Positions 50,975 to 60,311 of a stretch of 64,000 bases of DNA are shown here, piece by piece (within the stretch, counting starts at the first letter, position 1; every line of letters begins with the position of its first letter). The translations under genes and the position numbers were made by a program. The stretch spans positions 1-64,000 of the forward strand of contig CAYPZL010000002.1 in assembly GCA_964415045.1 (NCBI GenBank). Reading direction: 5' to 3'. The notes under the pieces were generated by a model. The model saw nothing but the letters and a program-made list of their open reading frames with translations, was not told the DNA's origin and did no database searches. The stretch comes from CAYPZL01 sp964415045 (GTDB lineage: Bacteria > Planctomycetota > Phycisphaerae > Sedimentisphaerales > Anaerobacaceae).

Positions 50975-52096
50975 ATGGTGGCAAAAGTACTCAAACTAAG
51001 TGGTCAGAGTGAAGATGCCGAGCTCGCCCGGGAAGCTGCCGACGTCCTCAATGCCGGCGGCCTGGTGGCTTTTCCGACGGAGACGGTGTATGGCATCGCG
51101 TGCCGGACGCAGCGAGCGCCTCTGTCCCGGTTGGACCGAGTGAAAGGCAGAGCGGCCGACAAACACTACACGCTGCATTTGGGACAAGTCGACGAATACC
51201 GCCGCTACGTACCGCCCGTCAGCCTGCGGACCGAAAAGCTCATCCGCCACGCTTGGCCCGGACCTCTGACGCTGGTTTTCGAGTTCGGTGCGGCGGCCCT
51301 CCGTGAGAAGAAACGGCAGTTGGACAGGCAAGCATTCGAAGCCCTCTACAGAGATCACACCATCGGCATTCGTTGCCCCGACCACCCTGCTGCCTCGCTG
51401 CTCCTGTCCAGCGCCGACGGCCCTGTTGTCGCCCCGAGCGCCAATCTCGCCGGCCGGGAGCCTGCCACCGATGCAGACCAGGTGCTTTCCCAGTTGTCCG
51501 ACCGCATCGATCTCGTCCTCGACGGCGGCCCCTGCAAGTACGGCAAGAGCAGTACCGTCGCCCGGATCGGGCCGCGAGGCGTGGAAGTCCTCCGGAAAGG
51601 GGTCTATTCGCAAACCCAGTTGCAGAAGATGTCGCCGGTGACGTTCCTGCTCGTTTGCACCGGAAACACCTGCCGAAGCCCGATGGCGGAGGGCCTCTTG
51701 CGAAAGCACTTGGCGGAAAAAGTCGGTTGCAGCGTTGACGAGCTGGCGAAAATGGGGTATAAGGTGATTTCCGCAGGTACAATGCAGATGTCTGGCATGC
51801 CGGCCAGCACAGAAGCTGTGGCGGCCTGCCAGCGAAAGGGAGTCGACATCAGGGACCATGCAAGCCAGCGTTTGACGCCGTTACTCATTGAGGCAAGCGA
51901 CTTTATCTTCGCCATGACGCGCTCCCACGCGGAACAGGTCACCTTTCTTGCCCCGGACGCCGGGAGCAAGTGTTCACTGTTGGCCGGGGACAGAGAGATA
52001 CCGGATCCGATCGGCCGACCCCAGGAGTACTTCGATAACTGTGCCAATATCATAGAAGCGGCTGTGAAAGCCAGAGTGCGCGAGCTTAGAGTATGA
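50975..52096 (+). CDS. Fusion of TsaC/Sua5-YrdC domain with arginine/tyrosine phosphatase domain
   Basis: A 373-residue two-domain protein. Residues 10-212 are a YrdC/TsaC domain (LNAGGLVAFPTETVYGIACR, KGRAADKHYTLHL, PGPLTLVFE, GIRCPDHP, APSANLAGREPATD), which makes threonylcarbamoyl-AMP for tRNA t6A. Residues 222-373 are a low-molecular-weight phosphatase: VCTGNTCRSPMAEG (227-240) with C228 and R234 of the C-x5-R loop and general acid D344 (in IPDPIG). The Thr in CTGNTCR matches the arginine phosphatase YwlE; tyrosine phosphatases usually have Ile there. ATG 50975 starts the TsaC domain. Its stop overlaps rpiB (ATGA). The same three functions are neighbours in Bacillus. Confidence 0.92.
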   Translation: MVAKVLKLSGQSEDAELAREAADVLNAGGLVAFPTETVYGIACRTQRAPLSRLDRVKGRAADKHYTLHLGQVDEYRRYVPPVSLRTEKLIRHAWPGPLTLVFEFGAAALREKKRQLDRQAFEALYRDHTIGIRCPDHPAASLLLSSADGPVVAPSANLAGREPATDADQVLSQLSDRIDLVLDGGPCKYGKSSTVARIGPRGVEVLRKGVYSQTQLQKMSPVTFLLVCTGNTCRSPMAEGLLRKHLAEKVGCSVDELAKMGYKVISAGTMQMSGMPASTEAVAACQRKGVDIRDHASQRLTPLLIEASDFIFAMTRSHAEQVTFLAPDAGSKCSLLAGDREIPDPIGRPQEYFDNCANIIEAAVKARVRELRV

Positions 52097-52560
52097 AAAT
52101 CGCAGTGGGAAGTGATCATCGAGGCTATGAAGCCAAACAAGTCGTCAAGGCGATAATCGCCCAGATGGGACATGAATGCATTGATTTCGGGACGGATGGA
52201 ACCAGTCCCGTCGACTATCCTGATTTGGCCTATACCGTAGCCAAGGCGGTCTCGGACGCACAGGCCGAACGGGCCATCCTCATTTGCGCCACCGGCTTGG
52301 GAATGAGTATCGCCGCCAACAAAGTCAGGGGGATTCGGGCGGCTCTCTGTCACGACGAGTTGAGCGCCCAGATCTCGCGCGACCACAACGACACAAACGT
52401 ATTGTGCCTCTCCGGCGACCAGATCGGACAGGTGCTGCTCCGCAAGATCGTGGAAGTCTGGATCGGCACGGAATTCAGCGGAGGGCGTCATCGGAGGCGC
52501 GTGAACAAAATCACCGCGATCGAAAAAGGCCGAGACCCGCGTGAGGTGAAAAACGGGTGA
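52093..52560 (+). CDS. rpiB: Ribose-5-phosphate isomerase B
   Basis: A 155-residue cytoplasmic isomerase that converts ribulose-5-phosphate and ribose-5-phosphate, in the pentose phosphate pathway. The start MKIAVGSDHRGYEAKQVVKA is the family signature, followed by DFGTDGTSPVDYPD, ICATGLGMSIAANKVRGIRA (catalytic Cys in ICATG) and RDHNDTNVLCLSGDQIG. The length is normal for the LacA/RpiB type. Its ATG overlaps the upstream fusion gene by four bases. Confidence 0.96.
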   Translation: MKIAVGSDHRGYEAKQVVKAIIAQMGHECIDFGTDGTSPVDYPDLAYTVAKAVSDAQAERAILICATGLGMSIAANKVRGIRAALCHDELSAQISRDHNDTNVLCLSGDQIGQVLLRKIVEVWIGTEFSGGRHRRRVNKITAIEKGRDPREVKNG

Positions 52561-52703
52561 CCCGGCGAGGCGCTTGAATCGGCCAATCACACCGAAGTTG
52601 CTCTACGCAGCAATCGTCCCAGCAGCGCAGAACCTGCGTGAACTGCCCCCTTGCGCATGACTCACACCCGCACGCCACAGATCCCCTCGCAAGCGGCCAC
52701 CGC

Positions 52704-53387
52704 TCATTCGAGCTTTTGCTGAAGCTGCTGGAGCACGGAACGGATGGCCTTGATCTGGCCCTGGAGCCCCATCATTTGCTCGGTCTGGACCTGAAGCTTG
52801 CTGTTGAGCTGATCGATCTTGCTCTGGGCCACCTTCGCGTGTTCCAGCGCCGCATCCCGGGACTTCGTGAGAGTGGCAACCTGTTTCTCCAGCAGTCCGC
52901 GCGTATCCACGAGATTCTTCACCATCGTCTGCAGCTCATCTCGCGACTTGGTCAGCTCATTGACCCTCTGCTGGAGCTGGCCATTGGCCGTGCTCAGTTC
53001 ATCCACTCTCTGACTCAGTTCCGCACGTGCGGCCCCGAGTTGACTCACCTTCGCCTCAAGCTGGGTGCTGTTCGTGCTGAGGACGCCTACCTTAGCCTCA
53101 AGCTCATCGCGCAGCTCGGCAAGGCTCTTGACCTGATCGGCCAGCTCGCTTTTCTCCTGCTTTTCGGCCGCCAGCGCAGAAGCCGTCTCATTGAGCTCTC
53201 TCTCGAACGCCTTTACATCTTCCTGGAGCTTGTCTCGCTCCTGGCGCGTCTTATCGAGGCTGGTCTTGAGCTGCTCCACCTGCTTCTGCAATTCGGCGGT
53301 CTCGGTAGCCGACTGGTTGCAGCCCCCGAGGGCCAGTGTGCCGGCGATGGCAAGTGCCCAGACAACCGCGTACCTGATATTCGTCAT
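52704..53387 (-). CDS. Coiled-coil lipoprotein
   Basis: A 227-residue exported lipoprotein. The leader MTNIRYAVVWALAIAGTLAL ends in a lipobox GGC (Cys23). Everything after it is a long alpha-helical coiled coil rich in Glu, Gln, Lys and Leu, with 7-residue periodicity (AELQKQVEQLKTSLDKTRQE). GGAGGAG lies five bases before ATG 53387, a strong site. The role is probably structural, spanning the periplasm, but no family member with known function could be named. It is convergent with rpiB. Confidence 0.88.
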   Translation of the reverse strand: MTNIRYAVVWALAIAGTLALGGCNQSATETAELQKQVEQLKTSLDKTRQERDKLQEDVKAFERELNETASALAAEKQEKSELADQVKSLAELRDELEAKVGVLSTNSTQLEAKVSQLGAARAELSQRVDELSTANGQLQQRVNELTKSRDELQTMVKNLVDTRGLLEKQVATLTKSRDAALEHAKVAQSKIDQLNSKLQVQTEQMMGLQGQIKAIRSVLQQLQQKLE

Positions 53388-53793
53388 TCCGCTCCTCCTT
53401 TCCCGTTTGGCAAGCCAAACTGGAGTATGTTTGCTCACTCACCCCCCACCGGGCCGACATACCCGAACCCGTTTTACCTATATTCACACACAGCTAATAA
53501 CTTAGGATAACTCAACATGCCCCGCACGTCAAGAGTTTTCCTTGCTGCCCGAGTGTTCGACGATCTTCCCGATTCTCGCTCGGGCCCCGGGGGGCCTCCG
53601 CCCGCCCCCGCCAGACCGCACGGGAGGGCCGGCTCAGCAAGGGTCCGGAATTGCCGCCGGGCTCCCTCACGCCAAACCACTGAGACGAAATTTGCCCGCG
53701 AAAAGCCCGTTCCACACCTGCCGCCGCCTTTCAGAGGCCACGACGAGTATACGGAGAAGGCGATGGGGAGCATCTGTGAAGAGACCGGACCGG
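53388..53793. other. 406-base intergenic region, no gene supported
   Basis: This lies between the lipoprotein gene start and the accA stop, both minus strand, so it should hold the lipoprotein promoter (AT-rich near 53475-53510, TATTCACACACAGCTAATAA). A plus-strand frame at 53517-53846 is Pro/Arg-rich and has no ribosome site. Confidence 0.5.
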
Positions 53794-54861
53794 CTATACT
53801 TTGGCCGCAGCGGGGTGAACCCGGCGAGGCCGGGCCCCGGCGGTAACTGCAATCGGATGACGCCCCGACGCGCGGTTCTGCACCACCGACGAGGTTCCAA
53901 CCGACCGCCATTTTCGGTACCGGGCTTCGAGAAGAGCGTCGGTACTCAGACGCTTCAACTCGGCCAGCGTCCTGGCGATGTACGTCTCGACATTATGGAC
54001 GGTATCATGCACGTTGCGATGGGCGCCGCCCACGGGCTCGGGAATCGCCGCATCGACAAGGCCCAATTTGCACAGGTCTTTGCTGGTGAGCCTCAAGGCC
54101 TGCGCTGCGGCCGGGGCCTGCGACCCGTCGCGCCAGAGAATCGCCGCACACCCCTCGGGCGATATCACCGAGTAGTAGGCGAATTCAAGCATGGCCAGCC
54201 GGTCCCCCACCGCGATGCCCAGCGCGCCGCCGGAGCCGCCTTCGCCGATACAGATCGAGATGATCGGCACCCGAAGACGCGACATTTCCGTCAGATTCAG
54301 CGCGATCGCCTGGGCTTGGCCACGCTCCTCGGCGCCGACGCCGGGATACGCACCGGGTGTATCGATCAAAGTCACAATCGGCAGACCGTACTTCTCGGCG
54401 AACTTCATCTTGGCCAGCGCCTTGCGATAGCCCTCCGGATTGGGACAGCCGAAATTGCAGGCGATCTTCTCCTTGGTGTTTTTGCCCTTGTTCTGGCCGA
54501 CGAGGAGCACTTTGCTTCGAGCGATCTGGCCGATGCCCGTGACAATCGCCCGGTCGTCGCCGAAACACCTGTCCCCGTGCAATTCGCGGAAGTCCTTCAC
54601 CATCAGCTTGAGATAGTCCGTCAGGATCGGCCGGTGCGGATGCCGCGCGACCTGTACGGTTTGCCAAGGCGTCAGAGTGGCGTAGATGCGCTTGAGCTCG
54701 CTGATTCGCTCCTTCTCAATACGCCGAATCTCCACCGAATAGTCGATACCCTTCTGGGAGCTGATCTTGCGCAGCTCGTCCATTTGCCGCTCGAGGTCGG
54801 CTACCCTCTGCTCGAAATCCAGGTGTACACCGTTATTGGCTCTGGTATTCTCAGGCGCCAT
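53794..54861 (-). CDS. accA: Acetyl-CoA carboxylase carboxyltransferase subunit alpha
   Basis: A roughly 355-residue subunit that with AccD transfers CO2 to acetyl-CoA in the first step of fatty acid synthesis. Landmarks are FEQRVADLERQMDELRK (coiled coil), QTVQVARHPHRPILTDYL, FRELHGDRCFGDDRAIV, ACNFGCPNPEGYRKALAKMK, IDTPGAYPGVGAEERGQAQA and IGEGGSGGALGIAVGDR, in the standard order. The end (after TLAELKRL) carries a longer basic tail than usual. Start codons at 54885 and 54921 are possible. It is divergent from tyrA. Confidence 0.93.
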   Translation of the reverse strand: MAPENTRANNGVHLDFEQRVADLERQMDELRKISSQKGIDYSVEIRRIEKERISELKRIYATLTPWQTVQVARHPHRPILTDYLKLMVKDFRELHGDRCFGDDRAIVTGIGQIARSKVLLVGQNKGKNTKEKIACNFGCPNPEGYRKALAKMKFAEKYGLPIVTLIDTPGAYPGVGAEERGQAQAIALNLTEMSRLRVPIISICIGEGGSGGALGIAVGDRLAMLEFAYYSVISPEGCAAILWRDGSQAPAAAQALRLTSKDLCKLGLVDAAIPEPVGGAHRNVHDTVHNVETYIARTLAELKRLSTDALLEARYRKWRSVGTSSVVQNRASGRHPIAVTAGARPRRVHPAAAKV

Positions 54862-55112
54862 ATCGTCTACAGACCTTCCCGCCATCGGCACGATCACGGT
54901 CCCGCGTACGAACCGCAACATGCACACAAAAAAATCGCCCACGCGAGAGGCGGGCCTTATAATCTACTTCGCCACATCAGGCGAGTTTTCTTTAAGGGAA
55001 GAATGTTAGCATTTTGCCCTTCCAAAAGAAAGAAAAAAATTGACAGGCCGGGACGGCAGCTATACCCTCTGGCATTGGAGTCTCGGCATTGATTTCCCGT
55101 AAGATCTTTCAC

Positions 55113-55985
55113 ATGAAGGATTTACATAACATCTCGGTTGTCGGATTGGGTCTTCTCGGCGGTTCGATTGCGTTGGCGGTGCAGCAGCGTTTACCGGGTG
55201 CCCGCGTGGTCGGTTACAGCCATCGGGCCACGACACGAGTAAAGGCCCGGGGCCTCGGGGTCGCCACGGAGATCGCCGACGATCTGCGCTCGGGCGTCCG
55301 CGAGGCGGACCTGGTCATCCTGGCCACGCCCATCTTCACGTTCGACCGCTATTTCGCCGAGCTGACGAGTTGCGTGCCGGACGGCTGCCTCATCACCGAC
55401 GTGGGTTCCACAAAACTCCTGCCCCACCAGTGGGCCGAATCGCGTCTGGACGAGCGTGCCTGTTACGTCGGCTCGCATCCGGTAGCAGGCTCGGAGCAGC
55501 GAGGCGTCGAATTCGCCAGAGACGATCTTTTCGACAGGACGCGCTGCATCCTGACCCGAACGGAAACGACCGACGGCGACGCGGTGAAGTCTCTGGAGAG
55601 GTTCTGGTCGGGCCTCGGGTGTTTCGTGGAGGTGATGAGTCCGGCCGAACACGACCGGGTCTTTGCCAACATCAGCCACCTGCCTCACGTGATGGCCGCC
55701 GGACTTGTCAATGCCAGCGAGCACGCGGACATGAAGTTCGCGGGCAAGGGATTCCTCGACAGCACGAGGATTGCCTCGGGACCCTCTACGGTCTGGACCG
55801 ATGTGCTTCTGAGCAACGGGCCGAACATCGCCGCCGGGCTCGACCGCGTGATCGCCGAGCTGTCCAAGCTCCGGACCGCCATCAAGAAAGGCGAGAAGGA
55901 CAGCGTCAAAGAATTGCTCGAGACCGCTCGGAAGAAGCGAGCGGCGCTCATAAAGTACAAAATCAGGAAGAAGGAGCTTCTGTAG
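55113..55985 (+). CDS. tyrA: Prephenate dehydrogenase (TyrA type)
   Basis: A 290-residue NAD(P)-dependent enzyme that oxidises prephenate or arogenate for tyrosine synthesis. The Rossmann loop is VVGLGLLGGSIALAVQ (about 10-25), followed by VILATPIFTFDRYFAEL, TDVGSTK, GSHPVAGSEQRGVEFA (substrate His and Ser) and ISHLPHVMAAGLVNASEHAD. There is no ACT or chorismate mutase domain. ATG 55113 is chosen; TTG 55089 is possible. Its TAG overlaps the GTG start of purL by one base (TAGTG). Confidence 0.94.
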   Translation: MKDLHNISVVGLGLLGGSIALAVQQRLPGARVVGYSHRATTRVKARGLGVATEIADDLRSGVREADLVILATPIFTFDRYFAELTSCVPDGCLITDVGSTKLLPHQWAESRLDERACYVGSHPVAGSEQRGVEFARDDLFDRTRCILTRTETTDGDAVKSLERFWSGLGCFVEVMSPAEHDRVFANISHLPHVMAAGLVNASEHADMKFAGKGFLDSTRIASGPSTVWTDVLLSNGPNIAAGLDRVIAELSKLRTAIKKGEKDSVKELLETARKKRAALIKYKIRKKELL

Positions 55986-58867
55986 TGAAGCAGTGGCGTT
56001 TTGAGGTTTTCAGCCGGTCCGGCTTTGTCGATGTCCACGGCAACGGTGTGCTGGAGGATATCCGCGAGCTCGGGATCCGTTCGATTGAAGCGGTTCAGTC
56101 TGCAAAGGTGTTCCTGATCGAGGCCGACTTTGACAGGGCCTTTGCCGAGCGTGTGGCCCGGGAGCTTCTGACCGACCCGGTTTGCGAGGAATACTATATC
56201 GGACGAAGTGGTCCGCCGGCGGGGCTGGCCCGCGCGACTTTGCTGGAAGTTCATCTCAAGAGCGGCGTTACCGACCCCGTGGCCGAATCGGTCATGACCG
56301 CCCTCGGCGACATGGGGGCCGCGCCCGCCCACGTGCGCACGGCGCGGAAGTACGTTCTGCTGGGGGAGATCAAGCCCGCCGAAATCGATACCGTTGCCAA
56401 GAAGGTGCTGGCAAACGATTGCATCGAAGACGTCGTGATCGGCGATGAGGCCGAACCGCCGAGCCCGCACCTCAAACCGTACGAGCTCGAAATCACTCCC
56501 TGGCCCATCACGGAGCTGGACGACGACGGCCTTACCGAGCTCAGCAGACAGAAGGACCTGTTCCTGAACGTCGTCGAGATGAAGGCGATTCAGGAGTACT
56601 ACAGGCAGCTCGGCCGCGAGCCCACGGATGTGGAGTTGGAAACCCTGGCCCAGACCTGGAGCGAGCACTGCGTCCACAAAACGCTCAAGAGCGCCGTGGA
56701 CATGACGCTGGACGGCGAGCCGGTCCATTTTGACAATCTGCTGAAGGAGACCGTCTTCAAGGCCACCGAGGAGTTGCAGAAGGACTGGTGTATCTCCGTC
56801 TTCGCCGACAACGCGGGCGTCGTGGAGTTCGACGAGGACTCGGCCGTCTGCTTCAAGGTCGAGACGCACAACCATCCGTCCGCCCTCGACCCCTACGGCG
56901 GGGCCGCCACGGGCATCGGTGGAGTGATCCGCGACCCGATGGGTACCGGCATGGGCGCCCGGCCGATCGCCAATACCGATATCTTCTGCTTCGGCGAGCC
57001 CGACAAGCGCCTCGACGAGATTCCCAAAGGCATTCTGCACCCCCGCCGGATCATGAAGGGCGTCGTCGCCGGCGTCCGAGACTATGGCAACCGCATGGGG
57101 ATTCCCACCGTAAACGGAGCGATCTATTTCGACGACCGCTACATCGGAAATCCGCTCGTCTACTGCGGCAACGTCGGTCTGATGGACAAGGCCAAGGCCT
57201 TCAAACACCCCCAGAGCGGCAATTTGATCGTGGTCGTCGGCGGGCGGACGGGACGAGACGGCATCCACGGGGCCACGTTCTCCAGCGGACAGATGACGCA
57301 CGAGCACGAGACGATCTTCTCCCACGCCGTCCAGATCGGCAATCCCATCACGGAAAAGAAGATGCTCGACGTGCTGGTCAGGGCCAACGAGGCCGGCCTC
57401 TACGAAGCAATCACCGACTGCGGCGCCGGAGGGCTCAGCAGCGCCGTCGGAGAGATGGGCCAGGACCTGGGAGCCGAGGTCGATCTCGAAAAGGTCCCCC
57501 TGAAGTACGCCGGGCTCGGGTACACCGAGATTTGGATCAGCGAGGCCCAGGAGCGGATGGTCATCGCGGTCAAACCCGAGAATCTGGAAGCCATCCAGAA
57601 GATTTTCGACAGCGAAAATGTGGAGTCCACGGTCATCGGCCGGTTCACGAACGACAAGAAGCTGCGTCTGCGTTACCTCGGCCAGCAGGTCGGCGAGCTG
57701 GACATGGACTTTCTGCATCACGGCGTCCCGAAGTACAGTCGCCAGGCCGCGTGGACGCGCCCGAAGCTCAGCGAGCCGGCCCTGCCCGAAAAGGACAGCT
57801 ACAACAACGACCTCCTGCAGATCCTGTCCTCGTATAACGTGGCCAGCAAAGAATGGGTGATTCGCCAGTACGACCACGAGGTTCAGGGCGGCTCCGTGGT
57901 CAAGCCGCTCACGGGCGTAACCAACGACGGCCCGAGCGACGCGGCGGTCGTGCAACCCAAACTCAACTCGCAGCGGGGTCTTGCCATCAGTTGCGGTATG
58001 AACCCCCTGTACGGTGATATCGACCCCTACTGGATGGCCCTGGCGGGCATCGACGAAGCCATTCGCAACCTGATCTGTGTCGGCGCCCAGGCCGATCGCA
58101 TCGCCCTGCTGGACAATTTCTGCTGGGGCGATTGCAACAAGGCCGAGGTCTTCGGGTCTCTCGTACGGGCCGCCCAGGCCTGTTACGACGGCGCGATGGC
58201 ATATCAGGCCCCCTTCATCTCGGGCAAGGATTCGTTGAACAACGAGTTCGCCTGCGAAGACGGCACCGTCATCGGCATCCCCGCCACGCTGCTGATCAGC
58301 GCCATGTCGATGGTCGACGACGTGGACCGGTGCGTGACGATGGATCTCAAGAAGCCGGGCAATCTCCTTTTCGTCGCGGGTCTGACGGACGACGAACTCG
58401 GAGGCTCGCACTACTACAAGATCGCCGGGCATGTAGGGGCCAACGTGCCGAGACTCGATCTCGACACGGCGCCTCGCATCGCACAAAAAATCTCGGAGGT
58501 TCTCGCACAGGGGCTCGTCGCAAGCTGCCACGATTGCTCCGAAGGCGGCCTGGCGGTGGCGCTGGCTGAAATGGCGTTTGCCGGCGGACTGGGGATCGAA
58601 GCCGATTTGCGCGGATTGCCCAAAACCCGGGACTGCTCCCGCGTCGACGCGCAATTGTTCAGCGAATCGAACAGCCGATACGTCGTGGAAGTCGAGCCCG
58701 AGCACTACGATGCGTTTGCCAAGGCGATGTTGAATCTGCCCTTCGGTCAACTCGGAAAGGTGGTTGCCGAGCCGCGGCTGACGATCCGAAGCGAGGAGGG
58801 AGAAAACGTCGTCGACGCGGACCTGGACGCTTTGAAACAGGCATGGCAGAAGACTTTTGACTGGTGA
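55985..58867 (+). CDS. purL: Phosphoribosylformylglycinamidine synthase with N-terminal PurS domains (PurSL)
   Basis: A 960-residue purine-synthesis enzyme that turns FGAR into FGAM with ATP and ammonia. Residues 1-155 hold two PurS-like units in tandem: WRFEVFSRSGFVDVHGNGVL with RVARELLTDPVCEEYYIG, then LLEVHLKSGVTDPVAESVMT with VAKKVLANDCIEDVVIGD. From about 185 it is PurL proper: LAQTWSEHCVHKT, KVETHNHPSALDPYGGAATG, DYGNRMGIPTVNG, SGKDSLNNEF and SCHDCSEGGLAVALAEMAFA. GTG 55985 overlaps the tyrA stop. PurQ follows after 28 bases. The PurS fusion removes the need for a separate purS gene. Confidence 0.95.
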   Translation: MKQWRFEVFSRSGFVDVHGNGVLEDIRELGIRSIEAVQSAKVFLIEADFDRAFAERVARELLTDPVCEEYYIGRSGPPAGLARATLLEVHLKSGVTDPVAESVMTALGDMGAAPAHVRTARKYVLLGEIKPAEIDTVAKKVLANDCIEDVVIGDEAEPPSPHLKPYELEITPWPITELDDDGLTELSRQKDLFLNVVEMKAIQEYYRQLGREPTDVELETLAQTWSEHCVHKTLKSAVDMTLDGEPVHFDNLLKETVFKATEELQKDWCISVFADNAGVVEFDEDSAVCFKVETHNHPSALDPYGGAATGIGGVIRDPMGTGMGARPIANTDIFCFGEPDKRLDEIPKGILHPRRIMKGVVAGVRDYGNRMGIPTVNGAIYFDDRYIGNPLVYCGNVGLMDKAKAFKHPQSGNLIVVVGGRTGRDGIHGATFSSGQMTHEHETIFSHAVQIGNPITEKKMLDVLVRANEAGLYEAITDCGAGGLSSAVGEMGQDLGAEVDLEKVPLKYAGLGYTEIWISEAQERMVIAVKPENLEAIQKIFDSENVESTVIGRFTNDKKLRLRYLGQQVGELDMDFLHHGVPKYSRQAAWTRPKLSEPALPEKDSYNNDLLQILSSYNVASKEWVIRQYDHEVQGGSVVKPLTGVTNDGPSDAAVVQPKLNSQRGLAISCGMNPLYGDIDPYWMALAGIDEAIRNLICVGAQADRIALLDNFCWGDCNKAEVFGSLVRAAQACYDGAMAYQAPFISGKDSLNNEFACEDGTVIGIPATLLISAMSMVDDVDRCVTMDLKKPGNLLFVAGLTDDELGGSHYYKIAGHVGANVPRLDLDTAPRIAQKISEVLAQGLVASCHDCSEGGLAVALAEMAFAGGLGIEADLRGLPKTRDCSRVDAQLFSESNSRYVVEVEPEHYDAFAKAMLNLPFGQLGKVVAEPRLTIRSEEGENVVDADLDALKQAWQKTFDW

Positions 58868-58895
58868 GATCACTCACGCTACTTGAGGTTTGAGC

Positions 58896-59696
58896 ATGAC
58901 AGAAGTACGAGCGATTGTATTGCGGGCCGCAGGAATCAACTGCGACATGGAAACCGACTATGCGCTGGAACTGGCCGGCGCGAAGGTCGAGCGCGTCCAC
59001 ATCAATCGCGTGATTGAGGAAAAGGGGTTGCTGCACCAGCACCACATCCTCGTGTTCCCGGGGGGCTTTAGCTATGGCGACGACGTGGCCGCCGGCAAGA
59101 TCCTCGCCAACCAGGTAACGCACCATCTTTCCGATCAGATTCGCAAGTTCATCGATGACGGCAAGCTCGTGCTGGGCATCTGCAACGGCTTCCAAGTCCT
59201 CGTCAAGGCCGGCATTCTGCCCGGCGACGGATCGTTCCAGCAGCAGGACGTCACGATCACGTACAATGACAGCGGGAAATTCGAGGACCGCTGGGTGTAC
59301 CTCGCTCCCCAGACCAGCCGGTGCGTGTTCATCGAGCCCGAGCGACAAATCTACCTGCCGATCGCGCACGGAGAGGGCAAGGTCGTGGCCAAAGACCCGC
59401 AGGCGCTGGATCGATTGCGGTCGGAAGATCGCATCGCGTTCAAATACGTGGACGCCGAGGGCCAGGAAGGGTCTTACCCGATCAATCCCAACGGTTCGAC
59501 GGATTCCATCGCCGCCCTGACCGACATCACGGGGCGCGTCCTGGGCCTCATGCCGCACCCGGAGAGATTCGTCCGGCGAACACAGCACCCGCACTGGTCT
59601 CGCCTGGGAGAGGACCTCGATCCCGACGGCATCAAGATCTTCCGCAATGCGGTGCGGTACGTGAAAGACAACCTGCTCCAGTCCTGCACGGCCTGA
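58896..59696 (+). CDS. purQ: Phosphoribosylformylglycinamidine synthase glutaminase subunit
   Basis: A 266-residue class I glutamine amidotransferase that supplies ammonia to PurL. The nucleophile is the Cys in LGICNGFQVLVKAGILPG (about 88-105), and the catalytic His and Glu are in GLMPHPERFVRR. HILVFPGGFSYGDDVAAGKI fits the PurQ pattern, and IAHGEGK follows. It is longer than the short PurQ type by a C-terminal tail. ATG 58896 follows purL by 28 bases; a TTG at 58890 is less likely. Together with purL it completes the FGAM synthase complex. Confidence 0.95.
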   Translation: MTEVRAIVLRAAGINCDMETDYALELAGAKVERVHINRVIEEKGLLHQHHILVFPGGFSYGDDVAAGKILANQVTHHLSDQIRKFIDDGKLVLGICNGFQVLVKAGILPGDGSFQQQDVTITYNDSGKFEDRWVYLAPQTSRCVFIEPERQIYLPIAHGEGKVVAKDPQALDRLRSEDRIAFKYVDAEGQEGSYPINPNGSTDSIAALTDITGRVLGLMPHPERFVRRTQHPHWSRLGEDLDPDGIKIFRNAVRYVKDNLLQSCTA

Positions 59697-59777
59697 CCGT
59701 CTCTCAAGATGATTCCGTTACGGGCGGGCGAGGCGCTTTTCGTGCGATCGACGCCAGTTTTGGCGCGCGGCGCGGGG

Positions 59778-60311
59778 TTATCGTTGAAGCATGGCCCGTA
59801 ATTCCTCCGTGAATGCGTCCAGCTTCTCTCCGGGCTCGGCCGCAAACGCCGCTTCCGGAACCAACGCAGCGATTCTGCCCAGCAACAGCTCATCCGGAGC
59901 AAGCAACGAATCGGTGAGCAGCTCGAGAACGGGCACATGAACGAACGGTCGCCTCAGATCACCGTGGGGAAGCGTGAGGTCCCCGTCCGAGACGACGAGG
60001 TCGTCATATAGAGTCAAATCCAGGTCGGTCGTGCGCGGCGCGAATTGGTCCGCCGTTCGCCGCCGACCAAGCTGGCGCTCGATCGGGTGCAGTATTCCAT
60101 CTCGCACTTCCCAGGGACCGGTTTTCGGACGAATCAGCCAAACCCCGTTGAGAAAAAGCGGCTGCCCCGGGCGCCCCAGAGGTTCCGTGCGGTAGAATGT
60201 GGAAGAGGCAACGACCGGCGCGTGCTTCTGCAGCAGCGTCAGAGCCGCCGGAATGTTGCGTTCCGGCTCGATGTTGGAGCCGACCGAAATGAACGCGAGG
60301 GATTCACGCAC
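59778..60311 (-). CDS. folK: 2-amino-4-hydroxy-6-hydroxymethyldihydropteridine pyrophosphokinase
   Basis: A 177-residue enzyme that pyrophosphorylates hydroxymethyldihydropterin before pABA is added in folate synthesis. Motifs are ISVGSNIEPERNIPAALTLL (about 8-27), TFYRTEPLGRPGQPLFLNGV, RTADQFAPRTTDLDLTLYDD (the Mg2+ Asp pair in DLDL) and LTLPHGDLRRPFVHVPVLEL. A C-terminal helical tail is extra. The start is taken at GTG 60311, which overlaps the folB stop by eight bases; TTG 60335 is possible. It lies after folB and an SDR gene in the same run. Confidence 0.93.
   Translation of the reverse strand: MRESLAFISVGSNIEPERNIPAALTLLQKHAPVVASSTFYRTEPLGRPGQPLFLNGVWLIRPKTGPWEVRDGILHPIERQLGRRRTADQFAPRTTDLDLTLYDDLVVSDGDLTLPHGDLRRPFVHVPVLELLTDSLLAPDELLLGRIAALVPEAAFAAEPGEKLDAFTEELRAMLQR

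Noticed and set aside
53517..53846. A 109-codon plus-strand frame between the lipoprotein and accA genes
   Set aside because: Pro/Arg-rich, no ribosome site, and overlaps the accA coding end on the other strand.
55685..58873. A 1062-codon minus-strand frame antisense to purL
   Set aside because: It is a mirror of the GC-rich, strongly biased purL coding strand; the plus strand carries unmistakable PurL motifs. Similar long mirror frames (3340-5595, 6157-7788, 13796-15397) are rejected for the same reason.
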